From positions 1 to 64,000 of the forward strand of contig JAFVXC010000042.1 in assembly GCA_017501345.1 (NCBI GenBank): 64,000 bases of DNA, in the 5' to 3' direction. Numbering within the stretch: the first letter of the stretch is position 1; every line of letters starts with the position of its first letter. The notes below the pieces were generated by a model that was not told where the DNA came from, made no database searches, and saw nothing but the letters and a program-made list of their open reading frames with translations. This document shows positions 43,157-52,716 of this stretch, one piece after another. The position numbers and the translations under genes were made by a program. This stretch comes from Clostridia bacterium. Its GTDB lineage: Bacteria > Bacillota_A > Clostridia > Oscillospirales > CAG-272.

Positions 43157-44920
43157 ATGAAAAAACAGTACAACGGCAAAAAGATCCGTTACGGCTCGTC
43201 CTCCGCGATCCTGACCGCAGTGATCGTGACCGCAGTCATCCTGCTCAACGTTTGCGCCTCCGCTCTCTCGGGGATCGCCTCGTGGATGTACCTCGATATG
43301 ACCGTCGAGGATATGTATACGGTTTCGGACGAATGCCTTGACCTCCTCAAGGAGGAGGCGATCACAATGGTGGACAACATCCGCGCATACAATAAGAAAT
43401 ATAACGAAAACGGTGGAAGGCCGTCCGATTCGGGCAGTACTCCCTCCCTCGACGACGAAACCGAATTCGTGGCACGCGACGAGAGCATATCCATCAATAT
43501 TTACTTTATGGATGATAAAGACGTCCTCCTCGAAAACTCAAGGATGCATTACGTCCTGAATACCGCATTCGAGATCGAAAAGGAGTTCCCGGACTACGTC
43601 AAGATCTCCTACATCAATATCGACAAAAATCCCTCTGCCGTGCAGAAATTCCTGACGACCTCGCTTTCTACAATCAATAAGACCGACGTTGTCGTCGAGT
43701 TCGGCACGGAATTCCGTCTGATCGCAGGCTCGCGCTTCTTCCTCTATGACAGCACCTCCACGAACATCACAGCTTACAACGGCGAAAAGCAGTTTGCCTC
43801 CGCGATCCTTGCGGTCACGCGCACGGAGTCGCCCATCTGTCTCGTCGATATGGCACACGGAGAGGCATTTTACGATTATTCTCTGCTCTACACCCTCGAG
43901 GATGCAGGCTTTGAGATCGCCATCACCGAGGACTATCTGACCGACGAAAAGATCAAAAGCGTCGAAGAGGAATTCGGCGGAGACGTTCGTCTTATCCTTA
44001 TCTACAACCCGAACTCGGATTTTCTCGTGAGCAACAAGACCTCCGACGTGGACGAGATCGACGCCCTCGACCGTTTCCTCGACGGCAAGAGCTCGATGAT
44101 GGTGTTTATGTCTCCGCAGTCTCCCGTCCTTCCGAATCTTGAGGAATATCTCGAGGAATGGGGCATCTCCTTTGACCGTCACAAGGAGGGAAATTCTCTG
44201 TCGTCCTATATGATCAAGGATCCCTCAAGCTCGCTGACCTCCGACGGCTTTTCTCCCGTCGCGAAGTATGTTACGACAGGCCTCGGCGGTCAGATCACGG
44301 CCGATATGAGAGGTGTCACCTATCCGAAAAAGCTCATTTTCCGAAACGCAATGTCGATCTCGTACTCAAACACATATCAGGAGACTACATTCGATCCCTC
44401 CGACAGTGAGGGCTCGACCGACACCACATCCACCGAACCCTACGTCTACGGCTCCTATTTCAGCAATGGCGTTACGCGCTCGATCTACGACCTTTTCGTT
44501 TCGTCGAGCGACGCCGTCGCAATGGCAAACGGTAAGACGGTCGCCAAGGCAGACGAATACGATCCCTTCCGCTTTATGACAGTATCGTGCGAGATGCGCA
44601 TCACGCAGGAGGATAACTACGGTGCCTCCACCGTGCAGGAGAACTCCTACGTCATTGCCTGCGGCTCGACCGACTTCGCAACCGAGGCGTATCTGCAATC
44701 GGCAGTCTACGGTAATACCGACTTCCTGCTCAGCGCACTGACTGTCATCGGCAGAGAGCCCGTCCCCGTCGGACTGATCCACAAGTCCTTCGGTGATTAT
44801 TCCATCGACAGTCTGACCACATCCGCGGCAACCGTATGGACGGTCGTACTGACTGCGATCCCCACGTCTGCCGCTCTGATCACGGGAGTCGTGATCCTCG
44901 TTAAGAGAAAATACGCATAA
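43157..44920 (+). CDS. GldG-like auxiliary protein of the ABC system
   Basis: The 587-residue protein has an N-terminal membrane helix (about 14-38), a long extracytoplasmic region and a C-terminal helix (about 560-583) ending in basic residues. The middle has LVDMAHGEAFYDYSLLYTLEDAG and LSSYMIKDPSSS. Its place and layout match the ABC_transp_aux/GldG family, thought to act as a substrate-handling or scaffolding partner. Low-complexity Ser/Thr inserts occur near 75-95 and 410-425. Confidence 0.85.
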   Translation: MKKQYNGKKIRYGSSSAILTAVIVTAVILLNVCASALSGIASWMYLDMTVEDMYTVSDECLDLLKEEAITMVDNIRAYNKKYNENGGRPSDSGSTPSLDDETEFVARDESISINIYFMDDKDVLLENSRMHYVLNTAFEIEKEFPDYVKISYINIDKNPSAVQKFLTTSLSTINKTDVVVEFGTEFRLIAGSRFFLYDSTSTNITAYNGEKQFASAILAVTRTESPICLVDMAHGEAFYDYSLLYTLEDAGFEIAITEDYLTDEKIKSVEEEFGGDVRLILIYNPNSDFLVSNKTSDVDEIDALDRFLDGKSSMMVFMSPQSPVLPNLEEYLEEWGISFDRHKEGNSLSSYMIKDPSSSLTSDGFSPVAKYVTTGLGGQITADMRGVTYPKKLIFRNAMSISYSNTYQETTFDPSDSEGSTDTTSTEPYVYGSYFSNGVTRSIYDLFVSSSDAVAMANGKTVAKADEYDPFRFMTVSCEMRITQEDNYGASTVQENSYVIACGSTDFATEAYLQSAVYGNTDFLLSALTVIGREPVPVGLIHKSFGDYSIDSLTTSAATVWTVVLTAIPTSAALITGVVILVKRKYA

Positions 44921-44938
44921 AGGAGCATTTACAAAAGA

Positions 44939-47434
44939 ATGCGAACTGCAACGGTCAAAGAAAAAAAGGAGAAGCGCCCGCCGACGGGAACCTTTCAGAA
45001 GCAGAAGCGCTTCACGATCCTCTTTGCGATCCTCGTGGTACTCCTCGCGGTCGCGGTAGGGGTTACGTATTATTTCGTAAGGCTCGACAGGACCTCCTTC
45101 GAGCACAACGGCATCGTTTACCGTGTCGTCCAAAGAGACGGCGTCTACGTCCTCGTGAACGGCGACGGCATCGTCTGTGAGAAGGCATACGGCGGTGACT
45201 ACTATATGACAGACGACGGGGAAATGCTGCTTTCGGTCAACAAGGAAAGCGGAAAATACTCGGTATATGCCGCTGTCGAGGGACTTGAATACGACAAGAA
45301 TGACATAAACAGCGAAAACGCGTACTACGTCTCAACGCAGACCGTTCTCGTTTTTCCCGCGATCCCTCAATCGAATATGCAGGCGATCGAAATGCACAAC
45401 GAGCACGGAAGCTTCACGTTTTACCGCAACAAGGACGGTGACTTTACGCTGTCGGGCGTCGAGGACTATCTGATGACCTACGATGCACAGCTTTTCTCGG
45501 CATTCGCCCACTGCACAGGCACGATGATCGCACAAAGCAAGATCGTCGATCCGATCGTCGATGAGAACGGCACGTTCTCGGAGTACGGACTCGCGGACAG
45601 CGACACCTACTGGACGATCACTACGCTTGAAAACAAGGTCTATAAGGTCATCGTCGGAGATAAAACACCCTCGGGCGACGGCTACTATATCCAGTACGTC
45701 GAGTGTTCATATCCGACGCTGAATGCGGACGGAACGGTCAAGGAGATGACCGAGACTCCCCGAAAAGCGGTTTATATCACCTTGAATCAGACGATGAACA
45801 CCTCGGCAGAGTACGTTGAAAAGCCCTTTCACTCTCCCGTCGAGGACCTGATGATCCCTCAGCTCGTTTACAACGTCACGATGAGCGATTATTTTGATGT
45901 CCAAAATTATGTGCTGATGAAGAATGACAAGCCGTTCGTCGCCTTCGATTATATCGATATTGCCGAGCGGTCGATCTCCGAGCGTGCAACGACACCGTTC
46001 GTAATGCTCCTTGAGGAGCATCTCGGCCTCACCGCCAATTCAAACAAGATCATGGTCGCGCTCCAGAGCTTTTCCGGTATGACCTTCACGCGCTGTGTGA
46101 AGCTCGCGCCGACGACAGAGGATCTGATCGAGTACGGAATTTATACCAATCCCGTTCACGCCTTCACCGAGAAGGATCCGAGCGGAAAAACGGTCATCTA
46201 TCTCATTCTCCCGCAAGAGAACGGAGGCTACGTGCTTGCAAAGGAAGGGGAAGAGACCCTTTCTCCGAGTGCTGACGGAACCTATCTGACGGAGGGCGGC
46301 GCAGTCCTGCGCATCAACGCGGAAAAGGGAACCGGCGAAACGGTATCGGGAAATGGCACGTGGGATTACAGCTACACCTGCCCCTATTCGATCTATTACA
46401 ACTTCGATGTCGAGCACGACGGCACCGAGACGACGACCGAGCAGCTCGTGTTCTTCTCGGGCGTTTCGGACACCAACACGGTCTACGCATACAGCCCCAT
46501 CTACGGAATGCTCGTCGAGATCCCCTCTTACGAGCTTGAATTTCTCCGTTGGAGCCTGTTCGACTGGATCGAGACCTTACTTTACGACGTCAATATCGCA
46601 TACGCAGCCTCGGTCAAGATCGATGCGCCGAGCAAATCCCCCCTCAGCTTCACGCTGAACAACGCAGATTCGAAGCAGGGAAATTTCGAGCCCTTTTCGG
46701 ATCTTACGAGATTCTATCTCTCGGACAAAAGCGGATCTTATCTGTACTACACCGAGGAGACGCTGAAACAAAGCGGCATCAACAAAAAGGACGCCTTCGC
46801 CTATCACCTGAAGAAGGTAAACGGCAAGTACGGAGTTTACAACAGCAAGGGTGTTGAATACCCCGTTGCGCTCTCCGCTTATTTCCACATAGCCGACAGG
46901 AAGGCAACAAAATCCGATTATTACGTTTCGCGCTTCGGAATGCCGAGCGGCGGCGAATCGGAGGGCTGGTTCCGCGGCAAGGCATATCTTCTGCCGAACG
47001 ATCAGTACGTCATCTGCGACGAAGGCAGCGGGCACTGGGGAACCGCGAATTACAGCGTCAACTCCTCGGGACTGACCGTAATGGACGACAGCACGGGCAA
47101 GCTCGTCAGCACTGACGCCTTCCGCGACTACTACGAGGTCCTCCTGTACGCATCGATCGAGCAGGAGCACATTCTCTCCGAGGCAGAGGAAAGCGCCCTG
47201 ATCGGAGATCCCGCAAATCTTCAGCTCCGTATCAGGATCAAGACATCGGAGCAGGATCTGATATACGAATTCTACTACCTCACCTCCCGAAAATCTTATC
47301 TTCGCATTTCGGGCAATGGCGGCGAGACCTTCACGGGCGGAATGTACGTTCTGACCGCCCGCGTTGATAAGCTCATAAACGATGCCGACAAGATCTTCAC
47401 GGGCGAAGAAATCGACTCGACCTCCAAAAATTAA
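44939..47434 (+). CDS. DUF4340-like extracytoplasmic protein
   Basis: The 831-residue protein has a short basic N-terminus, one membrane helix (about 29-51), then a long beta-rich extracytoplasmic region. In Gld-type ABC clusters a DUF4340 protein usually follows the GldG partner; the order here and sequences such as YWTITTLENKVYKVIVGDKTPSGDGYYI fit that family. It is longer than most members. Probably a periphery component of the exporter; role unknown. Confidence 0.75.
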   Translation: MRTATVKEKKEKRPPTGTFQKQKRFTILFAILVVLLAVAVGVTYYFVRLDRTSFEHNGIVYRVVQRDGVYVLVNGDGIVCEKAYGGDYYMTDDGEMLLSVNKESGKYSVYAAVEGLEYDKNDINSENAYYVSTQTVLVFPAIPQSNMQAIEMHNEHGSFTFYRNKDGDFTLSGVEDYLMTYDAQLFSAFAHCTGTMIAQSKIVDPIVDENGTFSEYGLADSDTYWTITTLENKVYKVIVGDKTPSGDGYYIQYVECSYPTLNADGTVKEMTETPRKAVYITLNQTMNTSAEYVEKPFHSPVEDLMIPQLVYNVTMSDYFDVQNYVLMKNDKPFVAFDYIDIAERSISERATTPFVMLLEEHLGLTANSNKIMVALQSFSGMTFTRCVKLAPTTEDLIEYGIYTNPVHAFTEKDPSGKTVIYLILPQENGGYVLAKEGEETLSPSADGTYLTEGGAVLRINAEKGTGETVSGNGTWDYSYTCPYSIYYNFDVEHDGTETTTEQLVFFSGVSDTNTVYAYSPIYGMLVEIPSYELEFLRWSLFDWIETLLYDVNIAYAASVKIDAPSKSPLSFTLNNADSKQGNFEPFSDLTRFYLSDKSGSYLYYTEETLKQSGINKKDAFAYHLKKVNGKYGVYNSKGVEYPVALSAYFHIADRKATKSDYYVSRFGMPSGGESEGWFRGKAYLLPNDQYVICDEGSGHWGTANYSVNSSGLTVMDDSTGKLVSTDAFRDYYEVLLYASIEQEHILSEAEESALIGDPANLQLRIRIKTSEQDLIYEFYYLTSRKSYLRISGNGGETFTGGMYVLTARVDKLINDADKIFTGEEIDSTSKN

Positions 47435-47456
47435 GATCATATAAAGAGGACTTTTT

Positions 47457-48827
47457 ATGCTGAACACCGTACGCCTTACGAAAAGAACCGTTTCAAAGGA
47501 CAAGATCAAGCATTTCAATTTCCGAAGGAAGCCGAACAAGCCCACGCCGCTGATGCTCGTCGCAAAGGGGATCATCAGCTTTCCCGATCTCAAAAAGCGG
47601 GGCGCCAGGATCGAGAAGATCGATATGGAGGCGCTTGAGGGGAAGCCTTATCTGCTTCTCGTCAACCACTCCTCCCTCGTCGACCTCAATATGATGCTGA
47701 AGGCAACGCATCCCTATCCCGTCAACAACGTAATGTCGCACGAGGGCTTTGAAACCTACACCGCCCCCATTATGAGAATGCTTGGCGTGCTCGGAAAGCG
47801 GAAGTTCGTGCAGGATCTTGCCCTCATCCGCAACATCCGCTACTGTCTGCACGAGCTCAAAACGGTGTTTGCGCTCTTTCCCGAGGCGCGCTATTCGCTC
47901 GACGGCACGGGCTCGTATCTGCCCGAATCGCTCGGCGGTCTCGTCAAAATGATGAAGGTCCCAGTCGTGATGCTGAAGCTTCACGGAAATTTCGTCACCT
48001 GTCCGCAGTGGAACAAGATCAATAAGGGCACGTACGTTGAAGGCAGGATGTATCCGCTCGTCCGCGAGGAGGAGCTTTCGTCGCTCACTCCCGAGGAGAT
48101 CTTTTCCCGCATCCGCGAGGCGTTCACCTATGACGACTTCGCCTGGCAGAAGGAGCAGGGACTTGTGATCGATCATCCCGAGCGCGCGAAGGGACTTCAC
48201 TGTCTCCTTTATAAATGCCCGCGCTGCGGCACCGAGCACGAGACCGATTCCGAGGGCAGCACCCTCTTCTGCCGTGCCTGCGGCAAGAAATGGGAAATGA
48301 CCGAGCTCGGTGAATTGTGCGCGGTCGATGGTGAGACCGAATTCTCTCACATTCCCGACTGGTTCCGCTGGGAACGCGAATGCGTCCGTGAAGAGGTGCG
48401 AAACGGCACCTACCGCTTCGAGGACGAGGTCAGACTCGAGACCCTTCCCGGCGGCAACCGCTTCTACGCACAGGGAACGGCAAAACTGATCCAGACCGTT
48501 GAGGGAACCTTCATCGAGGGAACCTGCTACGGCGAGCCCTTCTCGCTTCATAAGAGGCCCCTCGAGCAAGAGAGTATTCACATTGAATACGACTATCTGA
48601 AGAGAGGCGACTGCGTCGAGCTTTCGGTCACGGATGACAGCTATTGGTGCTACGTTTCAAAGCGCGACGTCATAACGAAGCTCTCGCTCGCAACCGAGGA
48701 GATCTACTTCCTCGCAAAGGAAAACGCGCCGAAAAAGCAATCCCGCGTCCGCAGGAAAAGACCTACCGACGATACCGTCACAGAAACAGCCGCTGAAACG
48801 GTTGTCGCAGCATCCGCAACGGAATAA
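47457..48827 (+). CDS. PlsC-like acyltransferase with a zinc ribbon
   Basis: The 456-residue protein has an N-terminal acyltransferase domain (about 35-240) with the catalytic HX4D motif in VNHSSLVDLN, and LFPEARYSLDG in place of the usual PEGxRS. A zinc ribbon follows (about 256-285: KCPRCGTEH and FCRACGKKW). The remaining ~170 residues are beta-rich with no recognised family. Relatives acylate lysophosphatidate or similar lipids at the membrane. A ribbon in this position is unusual. It is 22 bases after the DUF4340 gene. Confidence 0.82.
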   Translation: MLNTVRLTKRTVSKDKIKHFNFRRKPNKPTPLMLVAKGIISFPDLKKRGARIEKIDMEALEGKPYLLLVNHSSLVDLNMMLKATHPYPVNNVMSHEGFETYTAPIMRMLGVLGKRKFVQDLALIRNIRYCLHELKTVFALFPEARYSLDGTGSYLPESLGGLVKMMKVPVVMLKLHGNFVTCPQWNKINKGTYVEGRMYPLVREEELSSLTPEEIFSRIREAFTYDDFAWQKEQGLVIDHPERAKGLHCLLYKCPRCGTEHETDSEGSTLFCRACGKKWEMTELGELCAVDGETEFSHIPDWFRWERECVREEVRNGTYRFEDEVRLETLPGGNRFYAQGTAKLIQTVEGTFIEGTCYGEPFSLHKRPLEQESIHIEYDYLKRGDCVELSVTDDSYWCYVSKRDVITKLSLATEEIYFLAKENAPKKQSRVRRKRPTDDTVTETAAETVVAASATE

Positions 48828-48869
48828 GCCCTCCGTTCTCTCTCGTCGAATCAACGCAAAGGACACATT

Positions 48870-50078
48870 ATGAAGCTCAGTCAAAGCGCAAAAAACGCCG
48901 TGATGATCGGTACACTCTGCTCGATCTCCTATCTCGCGGTCTACATCGCAAGAAACATTTTGAGTGCCGTGACCCCGCTGATGGTCGAGGGGGGCTACAC
49001 GGAGGAATACATTGGGAGCATCTCCTCGCTGTATCTCGGCTTTTACGCCGTCGGTCAGCTGATCAACGGTGCGATCGGAGACAAGATCCACGCAAAATGG
49101 ATGATCTGTATGGGTCTTTTCGGCGCGGGGATCACAAACCTCGTCTTTTCGCGGATCGTCGCACACCCCGCAGCCGCTATGATCGTATACGGACTTACGG
49201 GCTTCTTCCTATCTATGATCTACGGCCCGATGACGAAGGTCGTCTCCGAAAACACCGATCCCATACACGCCACACGGTGCAGCCTCGGGTATACGTTTGC
49301 CTCCTTCATCGGTTCACCCGCGGCAGGACTGCTCGCCGCCTTTCTTGCGTGGCAGAGTGTGTTCGCAGTCAGCAGTGCGGCTCTGTTCGCGATGTCCTTC
49401 GTCGGCTTCCTCTTCTTCACAACATTCGAACGGAAGGGGGTCGTAAAATACGGACAGTACAAGGCCGAAAAGAAGGGCGTGCAGAACGTTCGGGTGCTTT
49501 TCAGACACAAGATCGTCAAGTTTTCGCTGATCTCGATCCTCACGGGCATCGTCCGCACCTCGGTCGTGTTTTGGCTTCCGACCTACATCGCACAGCATCT
49601 CGGATTTTCCGCAAAGGCGTCGGCAGGCATCTTCACCGCCGCAACCCTCGTGATCTCCTTCACCGCCTTCATCGCGGTCTTCATTTACGAGCGTCTCGGA
49701 CACGATATTCACAAGACCGTCCTTTTGATGTTCGTAAGCTCCTCGGTCTTTTTCACACTGACCTATTTTGTGAAGGAGCCCGTTCTCAACGTCGTGATGA
49801 TCGTTCTCGCGATCATGTCGTCGAACGGCGCGGCATCGATGCTCTGGAGCAGATACTGCCCGAGTCTGCGCGACACCGGTATGGTCTCGTCCGCGACGGG
49901 ATTTCTCGATTTTCTCTCCTATATGGCGGCGGCAGCGGCAAATCTCGTCTTTGCAAACGCGGCGACCGCGATTGGTTGGGGAAGCCTCATCCTCGTCTGG
50001 CTCGCGATCGTTCTCCTCGGCGTGATCGTCGCCCTTCCGTACGATTGGTTTCGGAAAAAGCTTCGGAAGGAAGCGTAA
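48870..50078 (+). CDS. MFS transporter, GlpT-like
   Basis: The 402-residue protein has about twelve membrane helices, with YLAVYIARNILSAVTPLM in helix 1 and GYTEEYIGSISSLYLGFYAVGQLINGAIGDKI between helices 1 and 2, resembling organophosphate:phosphate antiporters such as GlpT/UhpT. Glycerol 3-phosphate import would fit the acyltransferase next door, but this is inference from context. Confidence 0.8.
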   Translation: MKLSQSAKNAVMIGTLCSISYLAVYIARNILSAVTPLMVEGGYTEEYIGSISSLYLGFYAVGQLINGAIGDKIHAKWMICMGLFGAGITNLVFSRIVAHPAAAMIVYGLTGFFLSMIYGPMTKVVSENTDPIHATRCSLGYTFASFIGSPAAGLLAAFLAWQSVFAVSSAALFAMSFVGFLFFTTFERKGVVKYGQYKAEKKGVQNVRVLFRHKIVKFSLISILTGIVRTSVVFWLPTYIAQHLGFSAKASAGIFTAATLVISFTAFIAVFIYERLGHDIHKTVLLMFVSSSVFFTLTYFVKEPVLNVVMIVLAIMSSNGAASMLWSRYCPSLRDTGMVSSATGFLDFLSYMAAAAANLVFANAATAIGWGSLILVWLAIVLLGVIVALPYDWFRKKLRKEA

Positions 50079-50081
50079 TAC

Positions 50082-50117
50082 AAAAAACTCGGTTCACACA
50101 AGGTGAACCGAGTTTTT
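50082..50117. terminator. Bidirectional terminator
   Basis: A 13-bp stem (AAACTCGGTTCAC / GTGAACCGAGTTT) with a 5-base loop is flanked by A and T runs, between convergent genes. Confidence 0.9.
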
Positions 50118-50142
50118 CTGTAACATAATATGATCGCGATGC

Positions 50143-51354
50143 TTACGCCTTTGCTGCGATCTCTGCGGTGTCGCGAGCGATGACGAGCTCCTCGTTCGTG
50201 GGGAGCATCCAGATCTGCACGCGGCTGTCGTCGGTCGAAAGACGGGTTCTGCCGTTCTTTCCGAAGGTCTGTGCATTCTTTTCGGTGTCCATCTTCACAC
50301 CGATGTATTCAAGACCCGCGCAAGCCTTCTCACGGATATAGCCGTTGTTCTCGCCGATGCCTGCGGTGAATACGATCGCGTCAAGACCGCCCATTGCTGC
50401 GGAATACGCACCGATGAACTTCTTGATCTGGTAACCGAGAATATCGAAGGAGAGCTGTGCGCGCTCGTTACCCTCGTTGATCGCAGCCTCGAGGTCGCGA
50501 CAATCCGAGCCGATGCCCGAAATACCGAGCAGACCGCACTGCTTGTTCATATAGTCAGCCATCTCGTCTGCGGTGAAGCCCTTCTTGTTCATAATGTAGG
50601 GAACGATCGCGGGGTCGATATCGCCGCAACGGGTACCCATCAGAACGCCTGCGAGGGGAGTGAAGCCCATCGAGGTATCGATGCATTCTCCGCCCTTGAC
50701 TGCCGAGATCGACGAGCCGTTGCCGATGTGGCAGGTGACGATCTTGGTCTCTTCAATGGGCTTGTTGAGAAGCTTTGCCATCTCGCCTGCAACGTAGCGG
50801 TGCGAGGTGCCGTGTGCGCCGTAACGGCGGATGCCGTACTGCTCGTACATATCATAGGAAAGACCGTACATATACGCTTCCTTCGGCATCGTCTGATGGA
50901 AGGCGGTGTCAAATACGAGAACCTGAGGGGTGTGGGGCATTACGCCGAGACAGCCCTTGATACCCTGAATGTGGGCGGGGGTATGCAGGGGAGCAAAGTC
51001 GTGGCACTGCTCGAGCTTTGCGAGCACGTCCTCGGTGAGGAGCATCGACTTCGAGAAGAATGCGCCGCCGTGGACAACTCTGTGACCGACAGCCTCGATC
51101 TCCTCCATACTGGAAACACAGCCGTGCTCCTTCGAAAGGAGCGCGTCAACGACGCACTTGATTGCGGCGGTGTGGTTGGGCATGGCGATGTCTTCTACAA
51201 ATTCAGCCGCCGTGGGAAGAATTCTGTTGTGCTTCAGACGGCCGTCGATGCCGATTCTTTCGCACACACCCTTTGCGATCACCGTATCGGTGGTGGTGTC
51301 AAACAGCTGATACTTCAGGGAGCTGGAGCCTGCGTTTACTACGAGTACGTTCAT
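50143..51354 (-). CDS. ackA: Acetate kinase
   Basis: The 403-residue enzyme makes ATP and acetate from acetyl phosphate. It has the N-terminal VLVVNAGSSSLKYQL, HRVVHGG, DTAFHQTMP (catalytic Asp), RRYGAHGTSHRYV, CHIGNGSS and FTAGIGENN motifs of the family, at normal length. No phosphotransacetylase gene adjoins it. It appears to be a single-gene unit. Confidence 0.97.
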   Translation of the reverse strand: MNVLVVNAGSSSLKYQLFDTTTDTVIAKGVCERIGIDGRLKHNRILPTAAEFVEDIAMPNHTAAIKCVVDALLSKEHGCVSSMEEIEAVGHRVVHGGAFFSKSMLLTEDVLAKLEQCHDFAPLHTPAHIQGIKGCLGVMPHTPQVLVFDTAFHQTMPKEAYMYGLSYDMYEQYGIRRYGAHGTSHRYVAGEMAKLLNKPIEETKIVTCHIGNGSSISAVKGGECIDTSMGFTPLAGVLMGTRCGDIDPAIVPYIMNKKGFTADEMADYMNKQCGLLGISGIGSDCRDLEAAINEGNERAQLSFDILGYQIKKFIGAYSAAMGGLDAIVFTAGIGENNGYIREKACAGLEYIGVKMDTEKNAQTFGKNGRTRLSTDDSRVQIWMLPTNEELVIARDTAEIAAKA

Positions 51355-51487
51355 TTTTATATCCTCCGAAAAATTATAACGAATGAGAGACTTTTATACC
51401 AAATATTTATTATACAGTATTTTCCCGAAAATTGCAAGGGGTTTTGTGAAATTTTTGGCATTTCAAAAGCTTTTTATAAAAACAACA

Positions 51488-51511
51488 AGAAAAGCTGTCA
51501 TAAGACAGCCT
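51488..51511 (-). terminator. Terminator of the small RHH gene
   Basis: On the minus strand, the stem GCTGTC / GACAGC with loop TTAT is followed by TTTTCTTG. Confidence 0.7.
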
Positions 51512-51514
51512 CTC

Positions 51515-51688
51515 TCAACCTCTCTTGCCGATCTGGATCTCTCCGTGCTTTCCCTCGAAGGATTCAATGCAGTCGCGGATCAGGATCAAAATTTGGCTAT
51601 TTGCGCTCCTGCCCTCATAATCTGCAACCACGTGCAATTTGTCAAGCATCTCTTGATCTATTCGGATTGATAAACTTTTTGTTCCCAT
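51515..51688 (-). CDS. Small ribbon-helix-helix (Arc/MetJ-type) protein
   Basis: This 57-residue protein begins MGTKSLSIRIDQEMLDKLH, a beta strand then helix typical of ribbon-helix-helix DNA-binding proteins, followed by EGRSANSQILILIRDCIESFE (second helix). GAGG lies 7 bases before the ATG and a terminator follows the TGA. A 15-base palindrome (51704-51718) sits over its probable -10, suggesting autorepression. It could be a free regulator or the antitoxin half of a pair, but no toxin gene adjoins it. Confidence 0.8.
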   Translation of the reverse strand: MGTKSLSIRIDQEMLDKLHVVADYEGRSANSQILILIRDCIESFEGKHGEIQIGKRG

Positions 51689-51703
51689 AATAACCTCAAA
51701 ATT

Positions 51704-51718
51704 AACATATTATATGTT
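51704..51718. promoter_or_regulatory. Palindrome, candidate RHH operator over the -10 box
   Basis: AACATAT-T-ATATGTT is a perfect inverted repeat that contains the minus-strand TATAAT of the small RHH gene and lies 16 bases before its start. Confidence 0.6.
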
Positions 51719-51799
51719 TATTTTAATTCTGTTTTGTGTTATTATGTGATAAATGAACGCTAAATATATCTAAAATGCATCTAAAGAAAGGAAACTACT

Positions 51800-52126
51800 A
51801 TGAAGCTTGCTATTTTTGGTTCCAGAACACTGATGACTCCCAACTTCGAAGAATATATGCCCGAGGGAGTCACCGAAATCGTCTCGGGCGGTGCCAAGGG
51901 CATCGACATGGCGGCAGCGGAATACGCGCGCGCAAACGGGATCAAACTGACCGAATTTTTGCCCGACTATGAAAAATACGGTCGCGCCGCTCCGCTAAAG
52001 CGCAACGAGCTGATCGCAGAATATGCAGACGAGGGTCTTGCATTTTGGGACGGATGGTCACACGGAACAAAATATACGATCGAATGCTTCCGTAAGCGCA
52101 ATAAGCCCATCTTCATCGTGACATAA
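51800..52126 (+). CDS. Small SLOG-fold protein (YpsA/DprA-like)
   Basis: The 108-residue protein has MKLAIFGSRTL at the start, VSGGAKGIDMAAAEYA (nucleotide-type glycine loop), LKRNELIAEYADEGLAFWDG and SHGTKYTIECFRKRNKPIFIV at the end. This is the compact SLOG Rossmann-like fold. Family members bind nucleotides or nucleotide-derived ligands; the specific role is unknown. AAAGGAAA precedes the ATG. It is divergent from the small RHH gene. Confidence 0.8.
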   Translation: MKLAIFGSRTLMTPNFEEYMPEGVTEIVSGGAKGIDMAAAEYARANGIKLTEFLPDYEKYGRAAPLKRNELIAEYADEGLAFWDGWSHGTKYTIECFRKRNKPIFIVT

Positions 52127-52189
52127 CGCGCGGCTACTGAAGCGGTCACCGCCCCGTCGCCCTCTCTCCATAATATTTCCCCGCGCCCC

Positions 52190-52218
52190 TTGACTTTCCT
52201 TCGCACTTGTGATATAAT
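52190..52218 (+). promoter_or_regulatory. Promoter of the 52284 gene
   Basis: TTGACT (52190-52195), a 17-base spacer and TATAAT (52213-52218). Confidence 0.8.
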
Positions 52219-52283
52219 AAATTGAATATGTATCATTTTACCGTGAAAAATAAGCAATAAACGGCGTGGAAGGGAGATCTATT

Positions 52284-52583
52284 ATGGCAGAAGAACTGTT
52301 CGAGGGCGCAAAGCTCGTAGAGGGCAAGTACCTGATGTATAAAGACAAGCCGCTCGTTCGCGAGGGCAACACCATTTGCTACGGCGACAAGACCGAAAAA
52401 TGCATTCTGATCCTCGAGATTATGAAGTACAAGGAAGTGAACGGAAACAAGGTTCCCGATCTGATCCTGATCCAGGTCATCGATTCGAAGGATCCGACGA
52501 AGATCGTAAAGCAGGGACAGAAGTCGGGGCTTTACGAGGCGTTTTCGCTCGGCCTCGTCTGGCTTGAAATGGCACTGAAGTAA
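52284..52583 (+). CDS. Small conserved-looking protein of unknown function
   Basis: The 99-residue soluble protein begins MAEELFEGAKLVEGKYLMY and reads as a compact mixed alpha/beta protein (KTEKCILILEIMKYKEV, PDLILIQVIDSKDPTKIVKQGQKSG). The ATG at 52284 has GGGAGA upstream; a start at 52266 is less likely. It stands alone between its own promoter and a strong terminator, so it is probably well expressed. I do not recognise a family. Confidence 0.75.
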   Translation: MAEELFEGAKLVEGKYLMYKDKPLVREGNTICYGDKTEKCILILEIMKYKEVNGNKVPDLILIQVIDSKDPTKIVKQGQKSGLYEAFSLGLVWLEMALK

Positions 52584-52596
52584 TTGATATTGCACG

Positions 52597-52638
52597 AAAG
52601 GGGCTGTCTCACTAAGGTGAGACAGCCCCTTTTTTATA
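52597..52638 (+). terminator. Terminator (GGGCTGTCTC family)
   Basis: A perfect 15-bp stem (AAGGGGCTGTCTCAC / GTGAGACAGCCCCTT) with loop TAAG is followed by TTTT. Confidence 0.9.
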
Positions 52639-52706
52639 AAAGTTCTTGAAAAGAAGGGGGTGAGGGGGAGGAAAAAGCTTCTTTCAAGAAGTTTTTTCTC
52701 CCCCAA
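52639..52706. repeat. Intergenic inverted-repeat element
   Basis: AAGTTCTTGAAAAGAAG on the left and CTTCTTTCAAGAAGTTTTTT on the right surround G-rich GGGGGTGAGGGGGAGG. It resembles dispersed intergenic elements of gut Clostridia and shares the AACTTTTTGAAAAAAGT theme with 53966-54050. Confidence 0.5.
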
Positions 52707-52716
52707 TGGCTACCGA

